Program-made: the position numbers and the translations under genes | Shown here: one piece after another, positions 8,286-18,660 of the stretch | How the letters are laid out: each line of letters starts with the position of its first letter | Numbering within the stretch: position 1 is the first letter of the stretch | Source of the DNA: Bacteroides sp. GM023 | GTDB lineage: Bacteria; Bacteroidota; Bacteroidia; Bacteroidales; Bacteroidaceae | DNA length: 64,000 nucleotides | NCBI RefSeq assembly: GCF_014750685.1 | Contig: NZ_JAAXGE010000007.1 | Span: 496,001-560,000 of the forward strand | Reading direction: 5' to 3' | Notes under the pieces: model-generated | Databases searched by the model: none | Seen by the model: only the letters and a program-made list of their open reading frames with translations | What the model was told of the DNA's origin: nothing

Positions 8286-9434
8286 CTATTTAGCTTTGAA
8301 GTAATAGCACTCATCCAATTCGTTGAATAGTACAGTATAATCGCCCGGTTTGCAGCTGATCGTAGCACCGTCAACAAATGAGCCGAACGGGAATATCTCT
8401 CCGCCCCAAGTCTTGTCACCGGAAGTGAATTTGGCTTTGCAACTTGATGCGATTGTGATGTTGGCATACCATACATGTGAGTGCTCCATGGTTACTTTGG
8501 TCAATTCAACAGTTTCCGAACCATAAGTCAATGTAATAGCATCATATTCTGTCGGCTGAGTCTCGAAAGTAGTTGCTTTCATGGTCAGTTTATTCTCAAT
8601 CGTATTCAGATGAAGCGTGTACCAGCCTGCTGCATCCACTTTTATATTTTGAGAATTCTTGTCATTAACCAAATTGGTAAAGCCTTCACTGTCCGCATTT
8701 CCCCATTGGTCATCCCATGCGCCGGGAACTGCTACGACTTTGAATCCTTCTCCGGCAGGAACATATCCTGTGTAAGTAAATTCTCCTTTACCCGTATTTG
8801 CGTCATACGCATAGCCTTTTACCAGTGACATCGGGAAATAAGCGCTTCCCGCTTCCATGGTAGGATTTCCCCAGGGAACTTCTCCGATGAAATTACCTAG
8901 CAAATAATAGGTCGCCGGAACGGCGTCAGATATATCCATATAATAAGGTATTACTTTCAATTCTATCGAATTGGAATATATAGGATAACTTTTATTTGCG
9001 ATATTGGCATATAAACGTACAAACACACTCATCGGCTCACCATCGTAATCATTCTCCGATGCCCATCCGGCAAGTTTTACGATTGCCTTATTCAATTCCT
9101 GAGCACTGGCATCCACTTTTGCCGATGTAGATGTAGAGGGTAATGTCAGATAAGAAGCATCTGCCGTTTCCGTTTCGTCAGTCCATTTATTTGTTAAATC
9201 CGCTTGCACGGTATAAGTCACTACGGCAGGATAACCGTAATCCGGTTGCGTGCAAGTCAGTTCGACATTCTTGGATTGGTTCAAGTCATAGACATTGGAC
9301 GCTGCGTTGGCAGGAGTGTTCAATACAAAAGTAGTAGGTTCCTGTATGGTAGGATTCGAGTCCCTGTCATCTTCGCAGGCAGTCAGCAAGGCTGTTGCTA
9401 CTAATATGGACGTCAGTATATTTATTTTTTTCAT
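8286..9434 (-). CDS. susE: SusE-like surface starch-binding lipoprotein
   Basis: 382 residues with a lipoprotein signal (ATALLTAC, Cys20) followed by EDDRD, an acidic surface-export run. An N-terminal immunoglobulin-like domain (about 35-165) precedes two starch-binding beta-sandwich modules (about 170-285 and 290-382); the aromatic residues WDDQW and HSHVWYAN are plausible sugar-stacking sites. SusE helps hold starch and feed oligosaccharides to the SusCD porin. Length nearly equals the B. thetaiotaomicron protein (about 387). It is co-directional with susD and susF, with gaps under 40 bp. Confidence 0.87.
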   Translation of the reverse strand: MKKINILTSILVATALLTACEDDRDSNPTIQEPTTFVLNTPANAASNVYDLNQSKNVELTCTQPDYGYPAVVTYTVQADLTNKWTDETETADASYLTLPSTSTSAKVDASAQELNKAIVKLAGWASENDYDGEPMSVFVRLYANIANKSYPIYSNSIELKVIPYYMDISDAVPATYYLLGNFIGEVPWGNPTMEAGSAYFPMSLVKGYAYDANTGKGEFTYTGYVPAGEGFKVVAVPGAWDDQWGNADSEGFTNLVNDKNSQNIKVDAAGWYTLHLNTIENKLTMKATTFETQPTEYDAITLTYGSETVELTKVTMEHSHVWYANITIASSCKAKFTSGDKTWGGEIFPFGSFVDGATISCKPGDYTVLFNELDECYYFKAK

Positions 9435-9472
9435 ATTACTCTGTTTATTTAAAAGTATAACTTCGGTCTGAT

Positions 9473-11071
9473 TTAATACTCGGGATTCTGATCCAGATTC
9501 GTATTTGCATTAATATCATTGGCGGGAATAGGATAAATGTTACGGAATTCCTTGATTCCGGTACCTTGCTTTTCTCCACCTTTCCAATCCCAGCTATAGT
9601 CGGAGTTGCCACCGAAATTGCCAAAACGGACTAAATCGATACGGCGGCGACCTTCAAACCAGAACTCACGTGCCCATTCGTCACGGATATCCGTCAATGT
9701 ATATGAAGCGGCTTCAGTAGCATTTGCACGTTTGCGAATTTCACGCATGGCTTCTACTGTCTCTTGGTTAGAAACACCGTTGTTCTCACGGATGCTGGCT
9801 TCTGCCACAATCAGATAAGCTTCTGCCATACGAAGAAGAGGAATATCCATATCCGGATTGTCCGTATCGCTGGTCAAACCACCATCTGCACGGATATTCG
9901 AGAACTTGGCACACGCAAATCCGTCTGTAAAGCTCATGTTGTCTCCTGTCGATGTCGTTCTTTGTACTCCGCACATCAAAGCGCGGTCGTCTTTTGCGGC
10001 TACTACCATCTGATCTTCCAATACGGAAGGAGCATCTTTCACGTTCGGGAAGAATTTGGCTACCATTGCCTGACGACAATGCGGGCCACCCCATCCCTGC
10101 TTGCTTCCCCATGGATTCATGCCTGTATCACTCTTGTGCGTACCGGCGATAAGGAACAATGAGCCACCCCAACTTTTGGTTTTCACGCCATCTTGCAGAA
10201 TCGGTAATATCACTTCCTGTCTTGCCTTGTTTACATTGCTTCCATCATTATCTGCCATGAACAGGTGTTTGTAGGTAGGAGCCAGTTTATAACCCGAACC
10301 AATTACTTTTTGGGCGTACTCTTTGGCCTTTCCCCATTGAGGTGTACCGGTGTAAACTTCTGCGTTGAGATACATACGTGCCAACAATAACCAGGCAGCA
10401 ACGCGGTCTACACGACCATAAGTTGATTGGAGAGGTTGCGCTAATGTAGCTGTGGCATCATCGCCGATTTCTTTCAATTCCTCTTCTATCTTCACAAACA
10501 AGTCCGCACGTTTGATTTGTTGAGGCTTCTCGGTAGAAACCTTATCGCAATACGGAGGATTGCCGAACAAATCCATCAGATAGTAGTTGTTCAAAGCGCG
10601 GATGAAGCGAACCTCTGCACGCTGGCGTGTACTCTCGTCATCTGTCAGTCCTTCCGTTTGTTCCATGAAGTAGTTGCACAAAGTGATGTCGAATGTCAGA
10701 CGATAGTAAAGTCCTGTCACAATTTCATTGGAAGAGCTCCAACTGCAATCGGCGATACTGGCGACACCGGCGTCATTCCATGAATTGACAATCGCTTCGT
10801 CTGTCATCAATTGGTTGGCACACCAGGTCATACGGTAGAAAGAAGAAGTACCTTCGTCAATATCGTCCAGGTCACCACTTCCGTCAGGACCTTTTTGCCC
10901 TGTGAGTCCAAGAGTTCCATATATCTTATTAAAAACGCTTGCCTGATCGAATGTCATCACGATGTTCGGGTCGATAGGAGTGGCATCCAGGTCACCGATA
11001 CATGAAGTCACACTGACTGCCAGTAATAGTGAGGCAGCCGATAGGATTGATTTTATATATCTGAATTTCAT
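9473..11071 (-). CDS. susD: SusD starch-binding outer-membrane lipoprotein
   Basis: 532 residues with a lipoprotein signal (LLAVSVTSC, then IGDLD). The mostly helical SusD fold carries TPR-like helices (about 60-250) and the conserved C-terminal block FWFEGRRRIDLVRFG, then IYPIPANDINAN and LDQNPEY, typical of RagB/SusD. SusD forms the lid of the SusC porin and grips the helical turn of starch. The gene lies 20 bp after susC and before susE, the order known in B. thetaiotaomicron. Confidence 0.93.
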   Translation of the reverse strand: MKFRYIKSILSAASLLLAVSVTSCIGDLDATPIDPNIVMTFDQASVFNKIYGTLGLTGQKGPDGSGDLDDIDEGTSSFYRMTWCANQLMTDEAIVNSWNDAGVASIADCSWSSSNEIVTGLYYRLTFDITLCNYFMEQTEGLTDDESTRQRAEVRFIRALNNYYLMDLFGNPPYCDKVSTEKPQQIKRADLFVKIEEELKEIGDDATATLAQPLQSTYGRVDRVAAWLLLARMYLNAEVYTGTPQWGKAKEYAQKVIGSGYKLAPTYKHLFMADNDGSNVNKARQEVILPILQDGVKTKSWGGSLFLIAGTHKSDTGMNPWGSKQGWGGPHCRQAMVAKFFPNVKDAPSVLEDQMVVAAKDDRALMCGVQRTTSTGDNMSFTDGFACAKFSNIRADGGLTSDTDNPDMDIPLLRMAEAYLIVAEASIRENNGVSNQETVEAMREIRKRANATEAASYTLTDIRDEWAREFWFEGRRRIDLVRFGNFGGNSDYSWDWKGGEKQGTGIKEFRNIYPIPANDINANTNLDQNPEY

Positions 11072-11091
11072 AATTGGTATTTTTAGTAGGT

Positions 11092-14000
11092 TTAGAAATT
11101 AAGGCTCAAACCGATAAGTGTAGTCAGGGGACGTGGATAAATATTGTTATCCAATCCATTTTCTACTTCAGGATCAAGTCCTTTGTACTTGGTGATAGTG
11201 AATACGTTTTGTACGGCTGCATATACGCGTCCGCTAAGCGGAGCACCGAACAACTTCTTGAATGTATATCCCAGAGTGATGTTGTCACATTTCATGAAAG
11301 AAGCATTCTGTACGAATTGGTCGGACAATAAAGTATTATCACTCAGACTTTGGATATTGTTGGCAACTCCCATTAACGGACGGTTGTTCAGCGCACCGAA
11401 TGAATAGATAGAAGTCGGGTTACAATCGGAACCACCTGCTTCGACGGAATTATATACATAATTATTCAGGCTGGCACGCAATGAGAAACTAAAATCCCAT
11501 GACTTGTAAGAAAGACGGGAAGTAAGCCCCATTAATACATCGGCTGTCGGTTTCTTATAGAAGTAGCGGTCGTCACCATTGATAATTCCGTTACCGTCAC
11601 GGTCTACAAATTCATTCTCAATAGCTTTGCCGTTTTCGTCATAAACTTGCTGGTAAACATAGAAAGAAGAAGCCGGATGTCCGACGGCATGTGCCATTGC
11701 TTTCATATCACGTCCGCCACCGATGTTATCTCCGGCAGCCACATAATAATTTTTGCTATCACCTGAGGTTAGCTTAGTGATTTCGTTTTTGTTGTAAGTG
11801 ATATTGAAACCGAGATCCCATGTCAAGTCTGTAGTTACAATTGGTTTTGAATTGATGGAGAATTCCACACCGGAGTTTTCCAGTGAACCGACATTGGACA
11901 ATACCTTGTTCTTGAAATTCGTTCCTGCAGAAACGAATACGCTGTTCAGCAAATCAGTGGTTTTGCGATAGTAATAATCCACTGAACCGTTGATGCGGTT
12001 GTTCAGGAAGCCGAAGTCTACACCTACATTATAAGTGGTAGTCTTTTCCCATTTCAGATCCGGGTTGTATGCATTCGGACGGTAAGTGATTCCCTCTCCC
12101 AAGATAGGATAGTAAGCACCGTCTTTATTTGTTTCATAAACAGCCAGATAAGGATAATCTCCTGAATTGATATTCTGTTGTCCGGTAATACCATAGCCGA
12201 GACGGAGTTTTAAATCGGAAAGTACATCAACGTCTTTCAGGAAAGCTTCTTCTTTCAATTTCCATCCCAAAGCAAAAGACGGGAACAATCCCCAGCGGTT
12301 ATCTTTGTGGAAACGAGAAGAACCATCCTGACGTACGGTTGCGGTAAATAGATAACGGTTCAGCAGTGTATAATTGAGACGACCGAAGAAAGATACGAGG
12401 TAGCTTTCTGTAGCCGAACCGCTTGCGGTATTATTGTAGCGCTGACCTCTGTTCTCTACCACATTGTTTGACAACGGATAGAGTCCCCAATATTCCTGGT
12501 CGGACGTATCATGGAAGTGCTGCCATTCATAACCGGCCATAACGTCGAAATGATGTTTGTCGGTGAAATCTTTACTGTATTGCAGATAAGCATTCAAGGA
12601 AAGGTTGTATTTGTCTTTTTCTTCCCATCCATAGCTACCATAATAGTTGTTGGTAGAAGAATAGGGAGAGACATCCGTGTATTGTTTACCTGTAGAGAGA
12701 TCCATACCACCGTTCACGTGTGCGTGCAAGTCCGGCAAAAAATGAAACTTATAGTCCAGTTCCAAGTTACCGATCAAAGATTTGGAAATGGCGCGGTCGT
12801 TCTTTTCTTCCAATAAGGCAACTGGGTTACCGGGAGCATTGCCGTTGAAAGTACGTTTCCATGTATCATCGTTCAAAGAAGAAGCATCCGTATTCCATTG
12901 GAAATATCCGTCAAAATAATATTGATGGTAAGGATCGTCGGAACGAACGGACTGTGTTGGGTCAAAACTTACAGCAGAACCTACTGCGCCACCGTCAGCA
13001 TAACGGTTCTTGGCAATCATACCTTTCAAGTTGGCATTCACTTTCAGATGATCCTGAAAGAAAGAAGGAGCCAGGCTGACAGAAGCTGTATAGCGTTCAA
13101 ACTTGGATGTCTTTACAATACCGTTCTGATTGGTATAACCGAAAGAGACGCGGTAAGGCATATTTTTTAATCCGCCTGAAATGGTGAGATTATGGTCTGT
13201 ACTTACGGCTGCACGGAAGATTTCTTTCTGCCAATCGGTATTAGCGTTCCCTAATTTGCTATAGGCTTCACTATCTTCTCCCCAAATGTCCTTGATGAAA
13301 GAACGGAATTGGTTGCCATCCATCACATCAACGGTCGATTTTACATTGCTGACAGATAGATTTCCGTCATAAGAAATGGTGGGACGTGCGCCTGCCTGTC
13401 CTTTTTTCGTCGTAATGATGATGACACCATTGGAAGCACGAGAACCATAAATAGCGGTAGCTGAAGCATCTTTCAATACGGTGAAACTTTCAATATCATT
13501 CGGATTAACCATAGACAACGGGTTGGACAAACCTTTCACCCCTTTATTATCCATCGCCAAACCATCAATTACAATCAGCGGGTCGTTTTCCGCAGTCAGC
13601 GAAGAACCGCCACGGATACGAATCGTTGCGCCTGCACCCGGAGCACCGCCTTTGCTGACAACACTCACACCGGCAATCTTACCGGTCATCATGTCCTGTG
13701 CGTTAGTAATCAGACCTTTGTTCAGTTTATCAGGTTTGATTGCAGTAACCGAACCTGTCATATCATTCTTCTTCACCGAACCGTAGCCGATAACGACTAC
13801 TGCGTCCAGTACCTGAGAATCATCTTCTAGCGTAACTATTACAGAAGAAGCTGCTTTCACTTCTGCAGATTTATAACCAACGAATGAAACGGAAAGAATA
13901 GCATCTTTCGGCACATTCAGCATAAAGTTACCATCAAAATCTGTTATAGTTCCGTTGGTTGTACCTTTCACCAGTACGTTTGCACCGATGACAGGCTCAC

Positions 14001-14115
14001 CCGTTGTGTCTTTCACATGCCCCTTGACAGCTATTTGCTGTGCAAATGCTCCGATGGAAAGGAAGAGTCCTACCAACAATACAAGCAGGGCTTTTAGTCT
14101 TAAGCTCTTTTTCAT
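11092..14115 (-). CDS. susC: SusC TonB-dependent starch oligosaccharide transporter
   Basis: 1007 residues. A signal peptide (to about 25) is followed by a carboxypeptidase-regulatory-like domain (VKGHVKDTTGEPVIGANVLV), a TonB-box-like segment (LDAVVVIGYG), a plug domain (MTGSVTAI to SRASNGVIIITTKKG), and a 22-strand barrel ending LIGLSLNF with a terminal Phe. It imports starch oligosaccharides into the periplasm using TonB energy, with SusD as lid. It lacks the STN signalling domain found in the two SusC-like proteins near the window end, which fits regulation through SusR rather than an anti-sigma factor. Confidence 0.95.
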   Translation of the reverse strand: MKKSLRLKALLVLLVGLFLSIGAFAQQIAVKGHVKDTTGEPVIGANVLVKGTTNGTITDFDGNFMLNVPKDAILSVSFVGYKSAEVKAASSVIVTLEDDSQVLDAVVVIGYGSVKKNDMTGSVTAIKPDKLNKGLITNAQDMMTGKIAGVSVVSKGGAPGAGATIRIRGGSSLTAENDPLIVIDGLAMDNKGVKGLSNPLSMVNPNDIESFTVLKDASATAIYGSRASNGVIIITTKKGQAGARPTISYDGNLSVSNVKSTVDVMDGNQFRSFIKDIWGEDSEAYSKLGNANTDWQKEIFRAAVSTDHNLTISGGLKNMPYRVSFGYTNQNGIVKTSKFERYTASVSLAPSFFQDHLKVNANLKGMIAKNRYADGGAVGSAVSFDPTQSVRSDDPYHQYYFDGYFQWNTDASSLNDDTWKRTFNGNAPGNPVALLEEKNDRAISKSLIGNLELDYKFHFLPDLHAHVNGGMDLSTGKQYTDVSPYSSTNNYYGSYGWEEKDKYNLSLNAYLQYSKDFTDKHHFDVMAGYEWQHFHDTSDQEYWGLYPLSNNVVENRGQRYNNTASGSATESYLVSFFGRLNYTLLNRYLFTATVRQDGSSRFHKDNRWGLFPSFALGWKLKEEAFLKDVDVLSDLKLRLGYGITGQQNINSGDYPYLAVYETNKDGAYYPILGEGITYRPNAYNPDLKWEKTTTYNVGVDFGFLNNRINGSVDYYYRKTTDLLNSVFVSAGTNFKNKVLSNVGSLENSGVEFSINSKPIVTTDLTWDLGFNITYNKNEITKLTSGDSKNYYVAAGDNIGGGRDMKAMAHAVGHPASSFYVYQQVYDENGKAIENEFVDRDGNGIINGDDRYFYKKPTADVLMGLTSRLSYKSWDFSFSLRASLNNYVYNSVEAGGSDCNPTSIYSFGALNNRPLMGVANNIQSLSDNTLLSDQFVQNASFMKCDNITLGYTFKKLFGAPLSGRVYAAVQNVFTITKYKGLDPEVENGLDNNIYPRPLTTLIGLSLNF

Positions 14116-14209
14116 GTCTCTAATTTAAAGTTATTTTATCAAAATCAAATATTTCTCTCTAAAAAATACCTATTGAAAACTATATTCTCCCAATCTTATT
14201 GCCTATTAC

Positions 14210-16420
14210 CTAAAATTTCTTTAGTCCCTTTACTTCTGCCTTATTCTTTACTTCTTTGATACTGATGGCATAACCGCCACCATTGACAGCCTGTAGATTC
14301 AGTTTGCTCTTGTTTGTCAGTATACCTTTTTTGATAGTATAAGCCTGCGGATTTTTCTCCCAGTCAGCATCTTTTGCATCTGCGTAAACAGTGGCAACAT
14401 ATTGCTTGCCCGGAGTCAGGAAGTCGAATACCAATTTGGAAGTGTGACCGTTTTCACCTGCTGTGCAGCCTACATACCAGTCGTCAGTGCCTTTTGCCTT
14501 GCGGGCGATGGTGATATATTCTCCCGGTTCTGCTTCCAGATACTTGGTTTCATCCCAGTCGAGCGCTACGTCTTTGATAAACTGGAAAGCATCCATAAAG
14601 CGTTCGTAATTCTCCGGAATATCGGCAGCCATTTGCAGAGGACTGTACATGGTTACGTACAATGCCAACTGACGGGCGATGGTAGAGCGTACCTGTGAAT
14701 TGTTCGCAGGATTCATCTTGTTACAGTGAGTTTCGAAGATTCCCGGAGTATAATCCATCGGGCCACCAACCAGGCGAGTGAAAGGAAGGATGGTAGTGTG
14801 ATATACTTTATTTCCGCCGAATGACTCATATTCAGTTCCACGTGCGGATTCGTTACCAATCAAGTTAGGATATGTGCGGCAGATACCAGTCGGACGGGTT
14901 GCTTCGTGCGCATTCACCATAATTTTGTAGTCGGCTGCTTTGGTCACTGCATACAGATAATGGTTGTTCATCCATTGTCCGTAGTGATGTTCGCCGCGGG
15001 GAATGATATTGCCTACATAACCACTCTTTACTGAATTGTAGCCATTGTCTACCATAAACTGGTAAGCTTTGTCCATATGACGTTCGTAGTTGCGGACAGA
15101 TGCGGAAGTTTCGTGGTGCATCATCATCTTGATGCCTTTGCTTGCTGCGTAACGTTGAATCTCCTTCACATCGAAATCCGGATACGGAGTGACGAAGTCG
15201 AATACATAATCTTTGCTGTTGCCGAACCAGTCTTCCCAGCCTTCGTTCCAACCTTCTACCAATACGGCATCAAATCCGTTGGCTGCTGCGAAGTCAATAT
15301 AACGTTTTACATTGGCAGTGTTGGCAGAATGTTTGCCGTTCGGTTTTGTTTTAGAGTAATCGGTTTCACCCAATTTTACGCTGGTCAATTCGTCGGTATA
15401 AGCCCATGAACCTTTTCCGGTAATCATGTCCCACCATACGCCGATGTATTTCACTGGTTTCACCCATGAAGCGGCATCCGCGATTTTGCAAGGTTCGTTC
15501 AGGTTCAGGGTGATGCGGGATGCAAGGATATTGCGGGCATCATCGCTGACAATCACGGTACGCCACGGAGTATGGCTAGGAGTCTGGATATATCCTTTGT
15601 CTCCTTTTGCGTCAGGAGTCAACCAAGATTCAAATACCATATTCTTGTCGTCCAGGTTCAGATGCATACAAGAGTAGTCAATAAGAGCTGCTTCGTGAAG
15701 GTTGATATATAAACCATCATCTGTTTTCATCATCAGTGCAGTCTGTACACCTGTCTGTGAAAAAGGAGTCTGCGAAGAGTTCGGGGTGATAGCCTGTTTC
15801 ATCAAACCTCTGATTTCCGACAGGCGGGAGATGGTATAATCATATTCCTGAGTATCATAGTCACCCGGTATCCAGTAAGCGATATGGTCGCCTGCCATTG
15901 CAAATTGGGAATGCTCTTCTTTGATGATGAAATAATTCAGAGATTTCTGCTGTGGAAATTCGTAGCGGAAGCCTAAACCGTCATTGAACAAACGGAAACG
16001 AATGAGGATGGAACGGTCATTCATTGGCTGATACAGGTTTACTGCCAGCTCATTATAATGATTGCGGATTTCTTTTTCTTCTCCCCATACCGGTTGCCAG
16101 GTTTCGTTGAATGTGGAAGTCTTTGCGTCTTTCACCTCAAAGCCGTTATAAAGATTCGTCTTTGAATCAAGCTTGGTAAGATCCCTGCGGTCTACCCAGT
16201 CGAAGTCTGTGCGGGTATTGTCTTCTTTCTTTAATTCCAGTCCTAAGGTGCTAGGTTTGATAACCGTTTTTCCTTTATAAATCAAGTCGTACGTAGGAGC
16301 ACCTTCCTTGTTAACCTGGAAGGTCATTACCAGATTTCCATCCGGTGAAGTCAGTTTCTGTTGTGCATTCGCTATAAACGAGATACAGAGAATTGCGATG
16401 AGCAAAAGATTCTTTTTCAT
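14210..16420 (-). CDS. susB: SusB GH97 alpha-glucosidase
   Basis: 736 residues, almost the length of B. thetaiotaomicron SusB (738). A signal peptide ends at ANAQ. An N-terminal beta-sandwich (about 25-285) precedes the catalytic barrel. Glutamates matching the calcium-binding and catalytic set of the inverting GH97 enzymes are visible in HHETSASV, NAHEATRPTG and GNESARGTEYES; the last two sit six residues apart, as in the family. It releases glucose from the non-reducing ends of maltooligosaccharides in the periplasm. It is first in the susB-C-D-E-F-GH13 operon, with a candidate SusR-dependent promoter at 16484-16534. Confidence 0.94.
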   Translation of the reverse strand: MKKNLLLIAILCISFIANAQQKLTSPDGNLVMTFQVNKEGAPTYDLIYKGKTVIKPSTLGLELKKEDNTRTDFDWVDRRDLTKLDSKTNLYNGFEVKDAKTSTFNETWQPVWGEEKEIRNHYNELAVNLYQPMNDRSILIRFRLFNDGLGFRYEFPQQKSLNYFIIKEEHSQFAMAGDHIAYWIPGDYDTQEYDYTISRLSEIRGLMKQAITPNSSQTPFSQTGVQTALMMKTDDGLYINLHEAALIDYSCMHLNLDDKNMVFESWLTPDAKGDKGYIQTPSHTPWRTVIVSDDARNILASRITLNLNEPCKIADAASWVKPVKYIGVWWDMITGKGSWAYTDELTSVKLGETDYSKTKPNGKHSANTANVKRYIDFAAANGFDAVLVEGWNEGWEDWFGNSKDYVFDFVTPYPDFDVKEIQRYAASKGIKMMMHHETSASVRNYERHMDKAYQFMVDNGYNSVKSGYVGNIIPRGEHHYGQWMNNHYLYAVTKAADYKIMVNAHEATRPTGICRTYPNLIGNESARGTEYESFGGNKVYHTTILPFTRLVGGPMDYTPGIFETHCNKMNPANNSQVRSTIARQLALYVTMYSPLQMAADIPENYERFMDAFQFIKDVALDWDETKYLEAEPGEYITIARKAKGTDDWYVGCTAGENGHTSKLVFDFLTPGKQYVATVYADAKDADWEKNPQAYTIKKGILTNKSKLNLQAVNGGGYAISIKEVKNKAEVKGLKKF

Positions 16421-16483
16421 TTTATTTTATGGTATTAAATTGTAAGCTAACCGATATTTTAATTCCTTTTGTTTCGGATATTG

Positions 16484-16534
16484 CAAATGTAGCATCCGTC
16501 TGAACCCAGTCTGTCAATTAGAATAAAAATACAA
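16484..16534 (-). promoter_or_regulatory. susB promoter with candidate SusR operator
   Basis: On the minus strand a -7 box TACATTTG lies at 16491-16484, inside a 12-bp block (plus strand TTGCAAATGTAG, 16481-16492) identical to one upstream of susA. The motif TATTTTTATTCTA (16531-16519) lies 27 bp upstream of the box, exactly the spacing seen at susA. No -33 TTTG is visible, consistent with an activator-dependent promoter. The binding assignment is inference. Confidence 0.6.
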
Positions 16535-16617
16535 GCCAGTATAAACTTTATTATTTTGATTTACAGTTGAATAAGTGAATGTACGCTCGGCATAAATATA
16601 AGTCTCAGTGAACTTTT

Positions 16618-18471
16618 TTAGAAGGATAAAAGGTATATTCCACGGCTTGGAAGTGTTAAATCATTTCCTAACTCCATCTTTTTGTCCTCTAATACATTGG
16701 TTGCGGAAGAATCGGGCAGTATTTCCTGATAAGAATTCAAGTCGATAGTCTGTTCCCGGTCTGTCCCGTTGAGAAAAACAACGACTGATTTATCGCCCAG
16801 TTTTCGTTCGTATGCATATACGCCTTTATTCGGTGCGAAGTGTTTCAGTTTTCCCTTGGCTATGACCTCATTTCCTTTTCTCCATTGAAGCAACTTTTGA
16901 AGATAAGAGAATGCTTCATTCTGTTGCGGAGTGCGGTTTGCTGCCTCAAAGTAATTATGCGCATCATTCTGCCAGCCACCCGGAAAGTCACAGCGAAGTA
17001 ATCCGTCACCGTTTGCTTTATCGGCAGCCATTAAGATTTCAGTTCCGTAATATATCTGCGGAATGCCGCGTGTTGTCAAAAGGAATACTAATGCTTGTTT
17101 GTATCGGTTCAGGTTTTGTGTATCAGCTTCCGAACGATAGAAACGGGAAGTGTCGTGATTATCAAGGAAGATCAGCAGATTCATCGGGTCGGCAAAGACG
17201 ATATCTTGTGACAAGTATTCATAAAGCCGGCACAGTCCGCCGTTCCAGTCGGTTGTTTCTTCGTCAAAGGCTTTGTTCATATGTTCCATCAATGGGAAGT
17301 CCATGACAGTGGGCAGGTAGGTGTTTTTAGGATAGGTCAGCTTGCTGTCTTTCTGCCAGTAGGAGATAAGTACATTGCTACCTAACCAGGTTTCACCCAC
17401 AATATTGAATCTCGGATATTCTTCGTTCACAGCCTTGCACCAATGAGCCATCATGTCAAAGTCTGCATAAGGGTGTGTATCCTGGCGGATTCCGTTAATA
17501 CCGGCATACTCTATCCACCAGATACTGTTCTGAATCAGATAATTGGCTACATGACGGTTTCTTTGGTTGAAATCCGGCATAGCCTGGCTGAACCAACCGT
17601 CAACAGCAATTTTCTTTTCATAATCAGATGCGTACGGATCTAGTTGGGTAGCAGTCTTGAAGCTTGTCTGTACATAGTTTCCTTTGAAATTGAACCAATC
17701 TTTGGAAGGCATATCCTTATACAGATAGTTTTCATCTCCACAGTGGTTGAAGATCATGTCCATTACCACTTTCATTCCTTTGGCATGTGCCTGGTCTACA
17801 AGATTCCGGAATTCTTCGTTACTTCCGAAACGGCGGTCTACCTGATAATAATCAGTGATGGCATAGCCGTGATAAGAACCTTCCTTCATATCATTCTCCT
17901 GAATCGGATTCAGCCATATACTCGTCACTCCTAAATCAGCAATGTAATCCATATGCTTTTCTATTCCTTTGAAATCACCGCCATGGCGGGCAAAGGCATC
18001 GTTGCGGTCTACTCTCGCTTCCAACATTCCGGGAATTATGTCATTGGAAGGATCACCGTTTGCGAAACGATCCGGCATAATAAGATAAAGTACATCGCTG
18101 GAGTTGAAGCCTTCCACTTCGGAAGCATCCGGCTTCCTTTGTTTGAGTTCGTAAGGAATGGCAGTTTGTTTTTTACCTTGTTTCAGGATAATATTGAATT
18201 TCTGCGGGGTTGCTTCCGATGTATTCAGATAGATAATCAGATAGTTCGGATTTTCTTGTTTAACTACCTCTTGCAGAGTGATGTCCTGGGAAGAGATGCT
18301 AACTTCTGCAGACGCTATATCTTCACCGTATAGCAAGACTTGCAGTTCCGGGTTTTTCATTCCTGCCCACCAAAAAGTAGGGGCTACTTTTTTTATAATA
18401 GTTGCGGCATATACAGGGCTGCAACCGAATAGTAGTACAAGTAAGAGTACAAATAGAAAATTCTTTTTCAT
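16618..18471 (-). CDS. susA: SusA neopullulanase (GH13)
   Basis: 617 residues from the ATG at 18471, equal to the B. thetaiotaomicron SusA length; upstream extension would need a TTG and would cover the promoter. A signal peptide precedes an N-terminal beta domain (about 25-125). The GH13 barrel follows with DMIFNHCGD, nucleophile D331 in GIRQDTH, acid/base E360 in VGETW, and D440 in LDNHDTSR. A C-terminal beta domain ends the protein. It hydrolyses imported maltooligosaccharides and pullulan fragments in the periplasm. It is separated from susB by about 200 bp with its own candidate SusR-regulated promoter, and is divergent from susR. Confidence 0.94.
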   Translation of the reverse strand: MKKNFLFVLLLVLLFGCSPVYAATIIKKVAPTFWWAGMKNPELQVLLYGEDIASAEVSISSQDITLQEVVKQENPNYLIIYLNTSEATPQKFNIILKQGKKQTAIPYELKQRKPDASEVEGFNSSDVLYLIMPDRFANGDPSNDIIPGMLEARVDRNDAFARHGGDFKGIEKHMDYIADLGVTSIWLNPIQENDMKEGSYHGYAITDYYQVDRRFGSNEEFRNLVDQAHAKGMKVVMDMIFNHCGDENYLYKDMPSKDWFNFKGNYVQTSFKTATQLDPYASDYEKKIAVDGWFSQAMPDFNQRNRHVANYLIQNSIWWIEYAGINGIRQDTHPYADFDMMAHWCKAVNEEYPRFNIVGETWLGSNVLISYWQKDSKLTYPKNTYLPTVMDFPLMEHMNKAFDEETTDWNGGLCRLYEYLSQDIVFADPMNLLIFLDNHDTSRFYRSEADTQNLNRYKQALVFLLTTRGIPQIYYGTEILMAADKANGDGLLRCDFPGGWQNDAHNYFEAANRTPQQNEAFSYLQKLLQWRKGNEVIAKGKLKHFAPNKGVYAYERKLGDKSVVVFLNGTDREQTIDLNSYQEILPDSSATNVLEDKKMELGNDLTLPSRGIYLLSF

Positions 18472-18513
18472 GGTAACATAGATTTTAAATGTTTGCTCGG
18501 AGAACCGATGTTG

Positions 18514-18564
18514 CAAATGTAGGGGGATAGGATACTGTATTTTGAGACTAGAATATAAATATAA
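18514..18564 (-). promoter_or_regulatory. susA promoter with candidate SusR operator
   Basis: On the minus strand a -7 box TACATTTG (18521-18514) is preceded, 27 bp upstream, by TATTTATATTCTA (18561-18549). On the plus strand the two regions read TTGCAAATGTAG (18511-18522) and TAGAATATAAATATAA (18549-18564). Both align without gaps to the susB promoter: 12 of 12 and 14 of 16. The -33 position lacks TTTG, as expected if SusR supplies the contact. Confidence 0.6.
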
Positions 18565-18660
18565 ATACTTTATGATGTTATTGCATTGATAATGAGTGTG
18601 CTATTGCTTTGTGGACAACCGTAAAATACAAGTGAGAATTAAAATACTTTTGACCAAAAA

